Shown in pieces: positions 51,498-59,672 of a DNA stretch of 64,000 bases. The stretch is from positions 1 to 64,000 of the forward strand of contig CAXMMQ010000002.1 of NCBI GenBank assembly GCA_963693035.2, written 5' to 3'. The position numbers were made by a program, and so were the translations under genes. The notes below the pieces were generated by a model. That model saw only the letters and a list, made by a program, of their open reading frames with translations, ran no database searches and was not told the DNA's origin. This DNA comes from Lichenicoccus sp963693035. GTDB taxonomy: Bacteria > Pseudomonadota > Alphaproteobacteria > Acetobacterales > Acetobacteraceae. Each line of letters starts with the position of its first letter. Positions within the stretch are counted from its first letter, which is position 1.

Positions 51498-52547
51498 TCA
51501 CCTGCTGCTTGCGCGGGTGCGAAGCCATCCGTTGAAGACCGTTGCCAGAAGCAGCATGGCGCCCACGAAGAACATGAACCAGTCCGGGTCCCAGTCGGCA
51601 TAGATCACGCCTTCCGTCGTCATGCCGAAGATGAAGGCGCCGAGTGCCGACCCGGCGGCCGAGCCATAGCCGCCGGTCAGCAGGCAGCCGCCCACCACCG
51701 CGGAGGCGATATAGAGCAGTTCGTTGCCGATGCCGGCGCCGGACTGCACGGTGTCGTAGGCGAACAGCATGTGCATGCCCATGAACCAAACCGAAAAGCC
51801 CACCAGCATGAACAGTCCGATCTTCACCCGCTTGACCGGGATGCCGACGGCGCGCGCGCTGTCGCCCTGGCCGCCAACGGCGAAGATCCAGTTGCCGACC
51901 TTGGTGCGCAGCAGCACCCAGGTGCCGATCAGCGCGAACGCGATCCAGTAGAGGATGGCGATGCTGAAGGTGGCGCCGGCGATGGTGAAACTCGATGCGA
52001 ACACAGCGTGCGCGGAGTTGAATCCGGTCATGTCGGAGATGTCGTCGGTGGCCACGCTGCCGGTCACCAGCTTGGTAATCGCGATGTTGAGGCCCTGCAG
52101 CATGAGAAACGTCGAGAGGGTGACGAGGAAGCTGTGTAGCTTCGTCTTCACCAGCAGGTAGCCGTTGAGCGCACCGATCGCGAGCGACATGCCCAGTGCG
52201 ACCAGCACGCCGAGCCAGACATTGCCCATGACCCTGGTTGCGAAGATCGCGGCGGTGAGCGACGAGGTGGTGACGGCGACGCCGGCGCTGAGGTCGAACT
52301 CGCCGCCGATCATCAGGAAGGAAACCGCAACCGCCGGAATGCCGAGTGTCGCAGACTCGTAGAGGATGGTGGTGAAGGCGGATAGATGCCGGAACGGCGG
52401 CGCCAGCACGGTGAAGAAGACGAAGACGAGGACCACCCCGCCGAGCGCGCCCACTTCGGGTCGCTTGATCACCTTCTTCCACAGGGCCTGGTGGGCAACC
52501 TCGCGTCGCGCGACGCTTGGTGCGGCTGTTCCTGTGACTGAGCTCAC
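51498..52547 (-). CDS. Sugar ABC transporter permease (FrcC-like)
   Basis: 349 residues with about 8-10 membrane segments. Family marks: ESATLGIPAVAVSFLMIGGEFDLSAGV in parts, VKTKLHSFLVTLSTFLMLQGLN in parts, VGGQGDSARAVGIPV, ASAVVGGCLLTGGYGSAAGS. The frame is open to 52658, but GTG at 52547 has GGAGG 4 bases upstream and fits the family length. It pairs with the single-NBD ATPase downstream and the binding protein upstream. Substrate unknown; inositol or a keto-sugar would suit the neighbours. Confidence 0.9.
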   Translation of the reverse strand: MSSVTGTAAPSVARREVAHQALWKKVIKRPEVGALGGVVLVFVFFTVLAPPFRHLSAFTTILYESATLGIPAVAVSFLMIGGEFDLSAGVAVTTSSLTAAIFATRVMGNVWLGVLVALGMSLAIGALNGYLLVKTKLHSFLVTLSTFLMLQGLNIAITKLVTGSVATDDISDMTGFNSAHAVFASSFTIAGATFSIAILYWIAFALIGTWVLLRTKVGNWIFAVGGQGDSARAVGIPVKRVKIGLFMLVGFSVWFMGMHMLFAYDTVQSGAGIGNELLYIASAVVGGCLLTGGYGSAAGSALGAFIFGMTTEGVIYADWDPDWFMFFVGAMLLLATVFNGWLRTRASSR

Positions 52548-52599
52548 GTCGCCTCCAGTACGGCCTGCCCCGGCCGACACAGCTGTCCCGACCCGGCTG

Positions 52600-53559
52600 T
52601 CAGCGCGTCCCGGCCTTTGCGAACCTCGAGACGATCTCGATATTGGTCTTGTCGACAAAAGTCGGGCCGGTCAGCACCGGGCCGCCGCCGCCGACGGCAT
52701 CGCCGTTCGTCTTGTAGAGCCAGAGCAGGTCGATCGCCTCGTAGCCCTCGACATAGGGCTGCTGGTCGACCGCCCATTGCAGCTTGCCCGACGCGATCAG
52801 CGCGGCAGCGCGCGGGGTGAGGTCGAAGGTGCCGACCTTGGCCTGGCTGTTGGCCATCTGCACCGCGGTCAGCGCCGTGGGCGCGAACGGCGCCCCGAGG
52901 GTCACGATGTAGCCGATCGACGTATCCTGCTGCAGTTTCGCGACCATGCGGGACTGCGCGCTCGCCATGTCGTAGCCTGGCACGTAGAGGATGAAGAGCG
53001 AGCCCTTGAAGGTCTTCTTGATGCCGTCGCAGCGCGCCTCGAGCTGCACCGCGCCCTGCTGCTGGTCGACGCAGATGGCGCTCTTCACCCCTTCGGCGTT
53101 GAGCTTGTCGCCGACGGCCTGTCCGGCGACCGTCTCGTCCTGCCCGACATAGCCCATCAGCCCGGCCTGCTTCCAGTGGTCGCCGCCGGCGTTGAAGCCT
53201 ACGATCGGCACGTTGCCATCGACCGCCTTCTTGACCACCGGTGCGAGCGAGTCCGGGAAGGCGAGCGTCAGCGCGATGCCGTCGACATGCTGCTGGAGCA
53301 CGTTCGTGACCAGTTGCGCCTCGCCCGACGCGGTCGGATTGGCGAGGTAGATCAGCCGCACGTTGTCCTTTTTTGCGGCCGCCGCAGCACCCTTGCGGAT
53401 GATGTCCCAGAAGGTGTCGCCCGGTTGGCCGTGGGTGATCATCGCAAAGCTGTAGCCGGCGTCGGCGGCACGGGCCGGCGTCGGCGCCAGCAGGGCAACG
53501 GTGGCCAACGCGGTCGCCGTGAGACATGCGGCGGCTACCGCACGCTGGAATGCAGGCAT
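52600..53559 (-). CDS. Sugar ABC transporter substrate-binding protein (FrcB/RbsB-like)
   Basis: 319 residues, periplasmic. Signal peptide about 1-31, cleaved near ARA|ADA. Peripla_BP_4 marks: FAMITHGQPGDTFWDIIRKGA in parts, VPIVGFNAGGDHWKQ, GYVGQDETVAGQAVGDKL, FDLTPRAAALIASGKLQWAVDQQPYVEGYEA in parts. Start ATG at 53559 has GGGAGGAAGA just upstream. First gene of the import operon, divergent from the LacI-type regulator. Confidence 0.92.
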   Translation of the reverse strand: MPAFQRAVAAACLTATALATVALLAPTPARAADAGYSFAMITHGQPGDTFWDIIRKGAAAAAKKDNVRLIYLANPTASGEAQLVTNVLQQHVDGIALTLAFPDSLAPVVKKAVDGNVPIVGFNAGGDHWKQAGLMGYVGQDETVAGQAVGDKLNAEGVKSAICVDQQQGAVQLEARCDGIKKTFKGSLFILYVPGYDMASAQSRMVAKLQQDTSIGYIVTLGAPFAPTALTAVQMANSQAKVGTFDLTPRAAALIASGKLQWAVDQQPYVEGYEAIDLLWLYKTNGDAVGGGGPVLTGPTFVDKTNIEIVSRFAKAGTR

Positions 53560-53620
53560 CGGTCTTCCTCCCTGGAAGCGCAACTTTTGTTCTTCGCAGC
53601 CCATGAAGACACAGGACGCG

Positions 53621-53644
53621 CATCATGTAAATCATACCATGATG
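53621..53644 (-). promoter_or_regulatory. Inverted repeat around a -10 box, candidate operator for the ABC operon
   Basis: CATCATG (53621-53627) and CATGATG (53638-53644) form a perfect 7-bp inverted repeat. Between them, on the minus strand, lies TATGAT (53631-53636), a near-consensus -10 box about 70 bases before the substrate-binding protein ATG. No good -35 box was found. Half-sites share CATCA/TGATG with the palindrome at 53745-53761. Confidence 0.45.
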
Positions 53645-53738
53645 CATTACGCACCGCTGCACCGCTTCATCTGGCCGGTCGATGGTGAGCTGAGGGCAAC
53701 TATCGCGCCGGCAGCCGCAACTGATGCCACAACCCTTG

Positions 53739-53767
53739 TTGACGTGATGCGAAACACATCATAGAAC
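53739..53767 (+). promoter_or_regulatory. Promoter with operator palindrome in the spacer, LacI-type gene
   Basis: TTGACG (53739-53744), a spacer of exactly 17 bases, then TAGAAC (53762-53767). The spacer is TGATGCGAAACACATCA, with the 5-bp inverted repeat TGATG/CATCA at its ends. The regulator GTG start follows at 53775, very close to the -10, so a transcript from here would have almost no leader. Confidence 0.45.
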
Positions 53768-53774
53768 GGCCGAC

Positions 53775-54824
53775 GTGGCAGATGATCTCACCAGCGGCGT
53801 CACGGCCTCGGCAAGGCCATGGCGAGGCCCGACCATCCGCTCCATCGCAAAGGTGACCGGGCTCGGGACCGCGACCATTGACCGCGTCCTGAACAACCGC
53901 CCCGGTGTACGCGAGGCGACCCGGGTCAAGGTGCACGAGGCGCTTGCCCTGTTCGGTGATCCGCCCCCGGACGGCGCCGCATCGACCCGTGCGAGGATCA
54001 GCGTGATCTGCGATTCCGGGCCGAGCTTCATCGGTTCCTTCCGAGACGCGGTGCGAAGATACGGCGCTGGCCATTCCAATACCGAATTCAGCTTCACCGG
54101 GCTCGAGACGGCGGCGGTGGACCTCCCGGATCTCGCACGCCTGATCGAGACGGCGGCCGACAGCGCAGACGGCTTGGTGCTGGTGGCGCGAGAGGCGCTG
54201 GCGATCAACCGTGCGGTGCGATCGCTCACCGCGCGCGGGGTTCCGGTCGCCTGCGTCACCTCGGACCTGCCGGCGTCGGACCGCACCTTCTATGTCGGCA
54301 ATGACCAGTCCAGCGCGGGCTCGGCGGCGGCCTACCTGATGGGCAAGTTCGTCGCCGGGCGGCCGGGCAAGATCCTGCTCGTGATCAGCGCGCCATACCG
54401 CTCGCAGGAAGAGCGCGAGCTTGGCTTTCGTCGCGTGCTGCGCGCCGAGTTTCCGCATCTCGAGATCCAGGACCGGGTCAATTCGAACGACAGCGTCGAA
54501 TACTCGCACCGCAGCGTCGCCGACTATGTCCGTGACCATGGAGCCCCGATCGGGGTCTACAACTTGGCCGGCGGCAATCTCGGCGTCGCCCGTGCGCTAC
54601 GCGATGCCGGCCTGCAGGGCAAGACGATCTTCATCGGCCACGAACTCAACGCCAACTCGCGCATCCTGCTCGAGGGTGGCGAGATGGACGTGGTCGTCGG
54701 CCACGATCTGGACGACGAGATGGCGCTCGCCGTCGATGCCGTGACCAGGTATCTCCGCCACGGCACGGTTGCGGGCTTTGGCCCGACCCCGATACGCATC
54801 CACACGAAATACAACTGCGCCTGA
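53775..54824 (+). CDS. LacI-family transcriptional regulator
   Basis: 349 residues. The N-terminal helix-turn-helix and hinge read TIRSIAKVTGLGTATIDRVLNNRPGVREATRVKV, in parts typical of LacI/GalR proteins though with an extra N-terminal tail of about 18 residues. The effector domain is periplasmic-binding-protein-like (ISVICDSGPSFIGSF, GVPVACVTSDLP, YNLAGGNLGVARAL). It is divergent from the sugar ABC operon and most likely controls it and itself in response to the imported sugar. Start GTG at 53775. Confidence 0.88.
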   Translation: MADDLTSGVTASARPWRGPTIRSIAKVTGLGTATIDRVLNNRPGVREATRVKVHEALALFGDPPPDGAASTRARISVICDSGPSFIGSFRDAVRRYGAGHSNTEFSFTGLETAAVDLPDLARLIETAADSADGLVLVAREALAINRAVRSLTARGVPVACVTSDLPASDRTFYVGNDQSSAGSAAAYLMGKFVAGRPGKILLVISAPYRSQEERELGFRRVLRAEFPHLEIQDRVNSNDSVEYSHRSVADYVRDHGAPIGVYNLAGGNLGVARALRDAGLQGKTIFIGHELNANSRILLEGGEMDVVVGHDLDDEMALAVDAVTRYLRHGTVAGFGPTPIRIHTKYNCA

Positions 54825-54866
54825 ACTGTCGCGCCGCCCCGGACGCGGTAGAGTCGGTCCAGGCGG

Positions 54867-55496
54867 CTACGAGCCGCCGCCCACCGTGTTGCCGGTGCCG
54901 CCATGGCCGTAGCCGTTGTTGCTGTTGCCCAGGCCGCTGCCGAGACCGCCGCTGCCCAAGCTGCCGAGCGGCGAGTAGCGACCGACATTGCCGATCAACT
55001 GCTGCATGAACGAGGTCTGGCTACCGGGAGTGGGCGTCTTGCCGGACGCCATGGCGATCTCGCGTCCATCCGACTTGTCCAGCAGTCGCCGGCTGCGCAG
55101 CGTGCCGCCGGCATCGAAGCTCAGCACCACCACTTCCTGGCTCTCGACACGCGGCAGCGCGGTCGGCACCGGTGCGGTTACCTCGCCGATATAGATCCAG
55201 GTATTGTCGTCGAACGTTGCATGCGTTGTCGGCGAGCCGATCAGGTTGGCGACGTCGGACTTGGTCGAGGTGCCGGGCACCAGCTTGTTGTAGTCGACGC
55301 TCTCGATGATGATGCCACGATTGGTCGGGATCGGCCTGAACAGTCCGCATCCGGCGAGTGGCAGCGCGAGCAGGGCGAGGGCGGCGATCGGCCGGATCCC
55401 CGTGCGCCGGGCGGAGGCGCGCCGGGCGGAGGCGAGCCGGGCGGAGGCGGGCCCTGCGGCGGAACTGGCCGGGACTTGCTTGGCGATCGGCCGCAT
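54867..55496 (-). CDS. bamE: Outer membrane assembly lipoprotein BamE (SmpA/OmlA)
   Basis: 209 residues, longer than E. coli BamE. The SmpA/OmlA core is clear: IPTNRGIIIESVDYNKLVPGTSTKSDVANLIGSP in parts, FDDNTWIYIGEV, QEVVVLSFDAGGTL. Lipobox LAGC lies near residue 50. Two additions are odd: an N-terminal Ala/Arg/Ser repeat (ASARLASARRASARR) before the signal helix, from a GGAGGC-type DNA repeat at 55400-55450, and a Gly/Asn/Ser-rich tail of about 40 residues. Start ATG at 55496 with GAGG 8 bases upstream. A start after the repeat is possible. Confidence 0.9.
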   Translation of the reverse strand: MRPIAKQVPASSAAGPASARLASARRASARRTGIRPIAALALLALPLAGCGLFRPIPTNRGIIIESVDYNKLVPGTSTKSDVANLIGSPTTHATFDDNTWIYIGEVTAPVPTALPRVESQEVVVLSFDAGGTLRSRRLLDKSDGREIAMASGKTPTPGSQTSFMQQLIGNVGRYSPLGSLGSGGLGSGLGNSNNGYGHGGTGNTVGGGS

Positions 55497-55600
55497 GGCG
55501 ATGTCCTCGTCGTGTGCTGGAAGCTGCCCGTCGGGTGCCTGATCGGCCGGGTGGTGTCAACACGGAGCCGCGCGGACTGCGGCCAGGGGAAGCGGCGCGC

Positions 55601-56179
55601 ATGTGGATCGAGAGGCGGCTCAGCCGGCGCAACCGGTCGGATGCCGCGCATACCGGCGCATCGCTCTACGCCCGGGCGGTCGCGGCGGCGCGGGTGCCGA
55701 TCTTCTACCAGGTTGGAGATCAACAGGACGATGCCGGAGGCTTCGGCGTGCCCGATACGCTGGACGGGCGCTTCGACATGATCTGCCTGATGGTGGCGCT
55801 GCTGGTCCGCCGCCTGCGACATACTGCGCCGGGCGTGGCGCAGGCCCTGTTCGATGCGATGTTCCGCGACATGGATGCCAGCCTGCGCGAACTCGGGGTC
55901 GGCGATCTCGGCGTGCCACGCCGGGTTGCCGCGATGTGGCAAGCCTTCAACGGCCGGTGCCAAGCCTACGATACCGCGCTCGAAGGCGGCAGCCTGCACG
56001 AGTTGTCCGGGCGGCTCGCATGTAACATATGGCGCGGATCCGTCGCCTCGGGCACGGCTGATCGCCTGGCACGGCATGTCGCTGCCCTCGACCGGTCGCT
56101 ATGGTTGCACCCGGATGCGGCGCTGCTGGATGGCACGGTGGCGCTGGCCGCCCCGGTCGCGCAGGCTGCTTCGGGCTGA
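55601..56179 (+). CDS. Ubiquinol-cytochrome c chaperone family protein (CBP3-like)
   Basis: 192 residues. Matches the CBP3/UQCC1 family: ASLYARAVAAARVPIFYQ, GRFDMICLMVALLVRRL and AQALFDAMFRDMDASLRELGVGDLGVPRRV in parts. Mitochondrial members assist assembly of cytochrome b of complex III; the bacterial ones are little studied. Start ATG at 55601 has AGGGGA 10 bases upstream. Divergent from bamE, 18 bases before the DUF177 gene. Confidence 0.85.
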   Translation: MWIERRLSRRNRSDAAHTGASLYARAVAAARVPIFYQVGDQQDDAGGFGVPDTLDGRFDMICLMVALLVRRLRHTAPGVAQALFDAMFRDMDASLRELGVGDLGVPRRVAAMWQAFNGRCQAYDTALEGGSLHELSGRLACNIWRGSVASGTADRLARHVAALDRSLWLHPDAALLDGTVALAAPVAQAASG

Positions 56180-56197
56180 ATGCGAGAGGATAGCGTG

Positions 56198-56761
56198 ATG
56201 AGCCGGCCTGAATTCTCCAGACCCCTGCCGCTGACCAGGATCGGCGCGCATGGACTGGACCAGGAGATCGAGGCGAGCGAGGTCGAGCGGCGTGCCCTGG
56301 CGGCGCGGCTGCAGATCCCGGCGGTGATCTCGCTGCACTGCCGCTACCGGCTGTCGGCCCCGGTGGGAGGCGTCATCGAGGCGGAGGGAGAGCTGCGCGC
56401 CGAGGTGACGCAGGAGTGCGTCGTCACGCTGGAGCCGTTCGAGGCGGTGGTGCTCGACCGCTTCAGGCTACGCTTCGTGCCCGCTGGCACCGAAGATGAC
56501 AATGTCGATCCCGAGGCCCCGGACGAGCTGCCATACGTGGATGGCATGATCGATCTCGGCGAGACCGCCGCCGAGCAGCTGGCGCTGGGACTCGACCCTT
56601 ATCCGCGGCGGCCGGGCCTGCCATCGCTGGGGTCCGATCTGTCCGACGCGGCATCCGGGGCGGCGGATGATCCCGATGCGGATGCTTTCGGAAACGGACG
56701 CGTGCATCCGTTCGCGGCCCTGGCCCGACGCCGGCACCGGCCCGGCGGAGGCAACGCGTGA
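56198..56761 (+). CDS. DUF177 (YceD) family protein
   Basis: 187 residues. The DUF177 mark is AEVTQECVVTLEPFEAVV and the acidic VDPEAPDELPYVDGMIDLGETAAEQLALGLDPYPR in parts. In bacteria and chloroplasts YceD proteins are linked to 23S rRNA or 50S assembly, and the gene is usually followed by rpmF and plsX, as it is here. The ATG at 56198 has AGAGGATAG upstream; ATG 56180 is in frame. Confidence 0.9.
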   Translation: MSRPEFSRPLPLTRIGAHGLDQEIEASEVERRALAARLQIPAVISLHCRYRLSAPVGGVIEAEGELRAEVTQECVVTLEPFEAVVLDRFRLRFVPAGTEDDNVDPEAPDELPYVDGMIDLGETAAEQLALGLDPYPRRPGLPSLGSDLSDAASGAADDPDADAFGNGRVHPFAALARRRHRPGGGNA

Positions 56762-56902
56762 GCGCCGGACGTCCTGCCGGCGGCTTGCCGGCTTGCAGGT
56801 GCGGGCGGCGTCTGGTAGAGCCCGCGCCTCATCTCCGGCCGCAAGGTCGCCGTACGGCTGTCCGCAGGCCGTGCCTCATCTAGTTCGGAGGGGCTTACCC
56901 CC

Positions 56903-57106
56903 ATGGCTGTTCCAAAGAGAAAGACATCGCCGTCCCGCGCCGGAATGCGTCGCAGCCACCAGGCGCTGCGCGTCGAGGCGCATGCCGAATGCAGCAGTTG
57001 CGGCGAGCTGAAGCGCCCTCATCATGTCTGCGGGCATTGCGGCCATTATGACGGGCGCGAAGTGGTCCAGGCCGGCAAGCCTCTGAAAGGCACCATTCGG
57101 ATCTGA
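56903..57106 (+). CDS. rpmF: 50S ribosomal protein L32
   Basis: 67 residues. MAVPKRKTSPSRAGMRRSHQAL in parts is the L32 opening. Zinc ribbon cysteines are in CSSCGELKRPHHVCGHCG, so this is a zinc-binding form. GGAGGGG precedes the ATG. The 141-bp gap before it shows no gene. Leads into plsX, 12 bases downstream. Confidence 0.97.
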   Translation: MAVPKRKTSPSRAGMRRSHQALRVEAHAECSSCGELKRPHHVCGHCGHYDGREVVQAGKPLKGTIRI

Positions 57107-57118
57107 CCGGAGGCAAGG

Positions 57119-58291
57119 TTGTCGGGCGCCACATCCTCGGGTGCTGCGGATCCGGACGCGCCGGGGAGCGTGGGCTCGGGTATTTCGGATGATTGCCCGT
57201 CCGGCATCCTGAACGGTGCGCACCCTGCGACGGCGGTGTTCAACCTCGCGGTCGATGGCATGGGCGGCGACGGCGCGCCGGAGATCGTCATCAAGGGGCT
57301 GGCGATCACCGCGGAGCGTCATCCCCGAGCGCGCATCCTGATGATCGGCGACGAGGCGGTGCTGGGCCCGATGCTGGCCCGCTCGCGTCGTGCCGCCTCG
57401 ATCTGCACGCTTCGGCATGCCGGCAGCGCCATCAGCATGGACGCCAAGCCGACGCTGGCGCTGCGGGTGCGCAATTCCTCGATGCGGTTGGCGATGGACG
57501 CGGTGGCGGCCGGCGAGGCGCAGGGCGTGGTGTCCGCCGGCAATAGCGGCGCAATGCTGGCGCTGGCCAAGGTGGTGGTGAAGACCATGCCGGGCATCGA
57601 CCGTCCGGCGCTGGCGGCGCTCAGCCCGTCCGCGCGCGGCGATGTGGTCATGCTCGATCTTGGCGCCAACGTGGTGTGCGACTGGCGCAACCTGGTCGAG
57701 TTCGCGGTCATGGGCGAGGCCTTCGCGCGCACCGTGCTCGGGCTGCCGGCTCCGACGATCGGGCTGCTTAATGTCGGCGCCGAGCAGTTGAAGGGCGATG
57801 ATCGCGTGCAGAAGGCGGCGGACGTGCTCCGGTCCGGTCCGCTGGCGGCGCAGTTCCGCGGTTTCGTGGAGGGTCATGACATCACCGCCGGAACCACGGA
57901 TGTCGTGGTGACCGACGGCTTCACCGGCAATATCGCGCTCAAGACCGGCGAGGGAGCGTTGCGCCTGGTCGGCGAGATGCTCAAGCAGGTGTTCAGCGCC
58001 AGTGCGGCGTCGAAGCTCGGCTACATCCTGGCGCGCCCGGGCCTCGAGCGGATGCGTGAATGGCTCAACCCGGCGCGCTACAACGGCGCCGTGCTGGTCG
58101 GGCTGAACGGGGTGGTGGTGAAGTCGCATGGCGGCGCCGACGCCGAGGGCTTCGCGCACGCGGTTGACGTCGCGATGGACATGGTGACGCACGGCTTCAA
58201 CGAGCGGATCCGCGAAGGCCTGCAGCGGATCGACCTGCAGGGTGCGCACCGGGCGCCGGCCGCCGTGGCTCCCATCGCGGCCGCCGGCTGA
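57119..58291 (+). CDS. plsX: Phosphate acyltransferase PlsX
   Basis: 390 residues. Makes acyl phosphate from acyl-ACP for phospholipid synthesis. Blocks: LAVDGMGGDGAPEIVIKG, SAGNSGAMLALA, LDLGANVVC, LLNVGAEQLKG, VTDGFTGNIALKTGEG. Start is TTG at 57119 with GGAGG closely upstream. That gives an N-terminal extension of about 40 Ser/Gly/Asp-rich residues before the usual start; GTG near 57236 would give the common length but has no ribosome-binding site. Followed by fabH. Confidence 0.94.
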   Translation: MSGATSSGAADPDAPGSVGSGISDDCPSGILNGAHPATAVFNLAVDGMGGDGAPEIVIKGLAITAERHPRARILMIGDEAVLGPMLARSRRAASICTLRHAGSAISMDAKPTLALRVRNSSMRLAMDAVAAGEAQGVVSAGNSGAMLALAKVVVKTMPGIDRPALAALSPSARGDVVMLDLGANVVCDWRNLVEFAVMGEAFARTVLGLPAPTIGLLNVGAEQLKGDDRVQKAADVLRSGPLAAQFRGFVEGHDITAGTTDVVVTDGFTGNIALKTGEGALRLVGEMLKQVFSASAASKLGYILARPGLERMREWLNPARYNGAVLVGLNGVVVKSHGGADAEGFAHAVDVAMDMVTHGFNERIREGLQRIDLQGAHRAPAAVAPIAAAG

Positions 58292-58307
58292 AGGCGCGGG
58301 AGACGGC

Positions 58308-59282
58308 ATGAGCGGTCAGCCTCGCCCTGGCGTGCATCTGGTCGGCGTCGGCGGCTACCTTCCCGAGCGCATCGTGAGCAACCACGACCTTGCCTTGCAG
58401 GTCGAGACCTCGGACGAGTGGATCCGCGAGCGCACCGGCATCCGTCAGCGGCATCTGGCGGGTCCGCACGAGACCGCCGCCTTCATGGCTACGCGGGCGG
58501 CGCAGGCCGCACTCGACGAGGCCGGACTGCGGGCAGCCGACGTCGATGCCATCATCCTTGCCACCAGTACGCCGGACCAGGCCTTTCCGGCCACCGCGGC
58601 ACGCGTGCAGGCGGCACTCGGGGTCACGCGCGGCTTCGCCTTCGACCTGTCGGCGGCGTGCTCGGGCTTCATCTACGCGTTGGCCGCCGCGGATGCGTTC
58701 ATCCGCAACGGGCAGGCGCGCACCGTGCTGGTGATTGGCAGCGAGGTGTATTCGCGCATCCTGGACTGGACCGACCGCACCACCTGCGTGCTGTTCGGCG
58801 ACGGCGCCGGCGCGGTGGTGCTGCGCGCCGGCGAGCCTGGCAGCCGCGGCATCCTCTCCACCCACCTGCATGCCGACGGCAGCACCGGCGACCTGCTTTA
58901 TGTCGATGGCGCGGTCGGCCAGAAGGACAAGCCGGGCACGATACGCATGCAGGGCCGCGAGGTGTTCCGGCACGCGGTCGCCAAGCTGTCGGCTTCGGTG
59001 GACGAGGCGCTGGCGGCGAACGGGCTGGCGCATGAAGATGTCGACTGGCTGGTCCCGCACCAGGCCAACAAGCGCATCATCGACGCCATGGGCCGTAAGC
59101 TCGGCCTGCCGCCCGAGCGGGTCATCGTGACGGTGGACCGCCATGCCAACACCTCCGCCGCTTCGATCCCGCTGGCGCTTGCCGAGGGGATGCGCGATGG
59201 CCGCATCCGCCGCGGCGATCTCGTGCTGATGGAAGCGCTCGGCGGCGGCATGACCTGGGGATCCGCGCTGGTCCGTATGTGA
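58308..59282 (+). CDS. fabH: 3-oxoacyl-ACP synthase III FabH
   Basis: 324 residues. Starts fatty acid synthesis by condensing acetyl-CoA with malonyl-ACP. Catalytic triad: Cys in LSAACSGFIY, His in VPHQANKRII, Asn in DRHANTSAAS. Start ATG at 58308 has GGGAG 6 bases upstream. 16 bases after plsX in the yceD-rpmF-plsX-fabH-ihfA-merR order usual for alphaproteobacteria. Confidence 0.97.
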   Translation: MSGQPRPGVHLVGVGGYLPERIVSNHDLALQVETSDEWIRERTGIRQRHLAGPHETAAFMATRAAQAALDEAGLRAADVDAIILATSTPDQAFPATAARVQAALGVTRGFAFDLSAACSGFIYALAAADAFIRNGQARTVLVIGSEVYSRILDWTDRTTCVLFGDGAGAVVLRAGEPGSRGILSTHLHADGSTGDLLYVDGAVGQKDKPGTIRMQGREVFRHAVAKLSASVDEALAANGLAHEDVDWLVPHQANKRIIDAMGRKLGLPPERVIVTVDRHANTSAASIPLALAEGMRDGRIRRGDLVLMEALGGGMTWGSALVRM

Positions 59283-59322
59283 CGCGTCGCGGTGGCCGCC
59301 CAGGCGCGAATGTTTCGTTCAA

Positions 59323-59351
59323 TTGACGTGGGTTGCATGGTTGCCTACGGT
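59323..59351 (+). promoter_or_regulatory. Candidate promoter of ihfA
   Basis: TTGACG (59323-59328), 17 bases, TACGGT (59346-59351), 7 bases before the ihfA ATG at 59358. Good spacing, fair boxes. The short leader would leave little room for a ribosome-binding site, and none is seen before ihfA. Confidence 0.45.
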
Positions 59352-59357
59352 TTGCGC

Positions 59358-59672
59358 ATGAACACCGTGACGCGGGCCCACCTGGCAGAGCACATCTACA
59401 CGCAGGTGGGGCTCTCGCGGAACGAGTCCGCCGACCTGCTCGAGAGCGTGCTGGAACGGCTGGCGCTGGCGCTACAGGCCGGCGATTCCGTCAAGATCAG
59501 TGGCTTCGGCACCTTCTCGGTGCGCCAGAAGGGTCGCCGGATCGGGCGCAACCCCAAGACCGGCGTCGAGGTGCCGATCCTGCCGCGTTCGGTACTGGTG
59601 TTCAGGCCGAGCCAGGTGCTGAAGGCGCGGGTCAACGGCCAGGAGCCAGGCGCCGAGGATGACGCCGCATGA
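59358..59672 (+). CDS. ihfA: Integration host factor subunit alpha
   Basis: 104 residues, HU/IHF fold. TVTRAHLAEHIYTQVGLSRNESADLLESVL in parts, then ISGFGTFSVRQKGRRIGRNPKTG with the arm that bends DNA through the minor groove, then FRPSQVLKARVN. Start ATG at 59358; the frame is open upstream. The stop overlaps the MerR gene start by 4 bases. Confidence 0.94.
   Translation: MNTVTRAHLAEHIYTQVGLSRNESADLLESVLERLALALQAGDSVKISGFGTFSVRQKGRRIGRNPKTGVEVPILPRSVLVFRPSQVLKARVNGQEPGAEDDAA

Noticed and set aside
50309..51603. Plus-strand frames opposite the isomerase remnant and ABC ATPase
   Set aside because: No family signs; the minus strand carries a strong ribosome-binding site and ATPase motifs.
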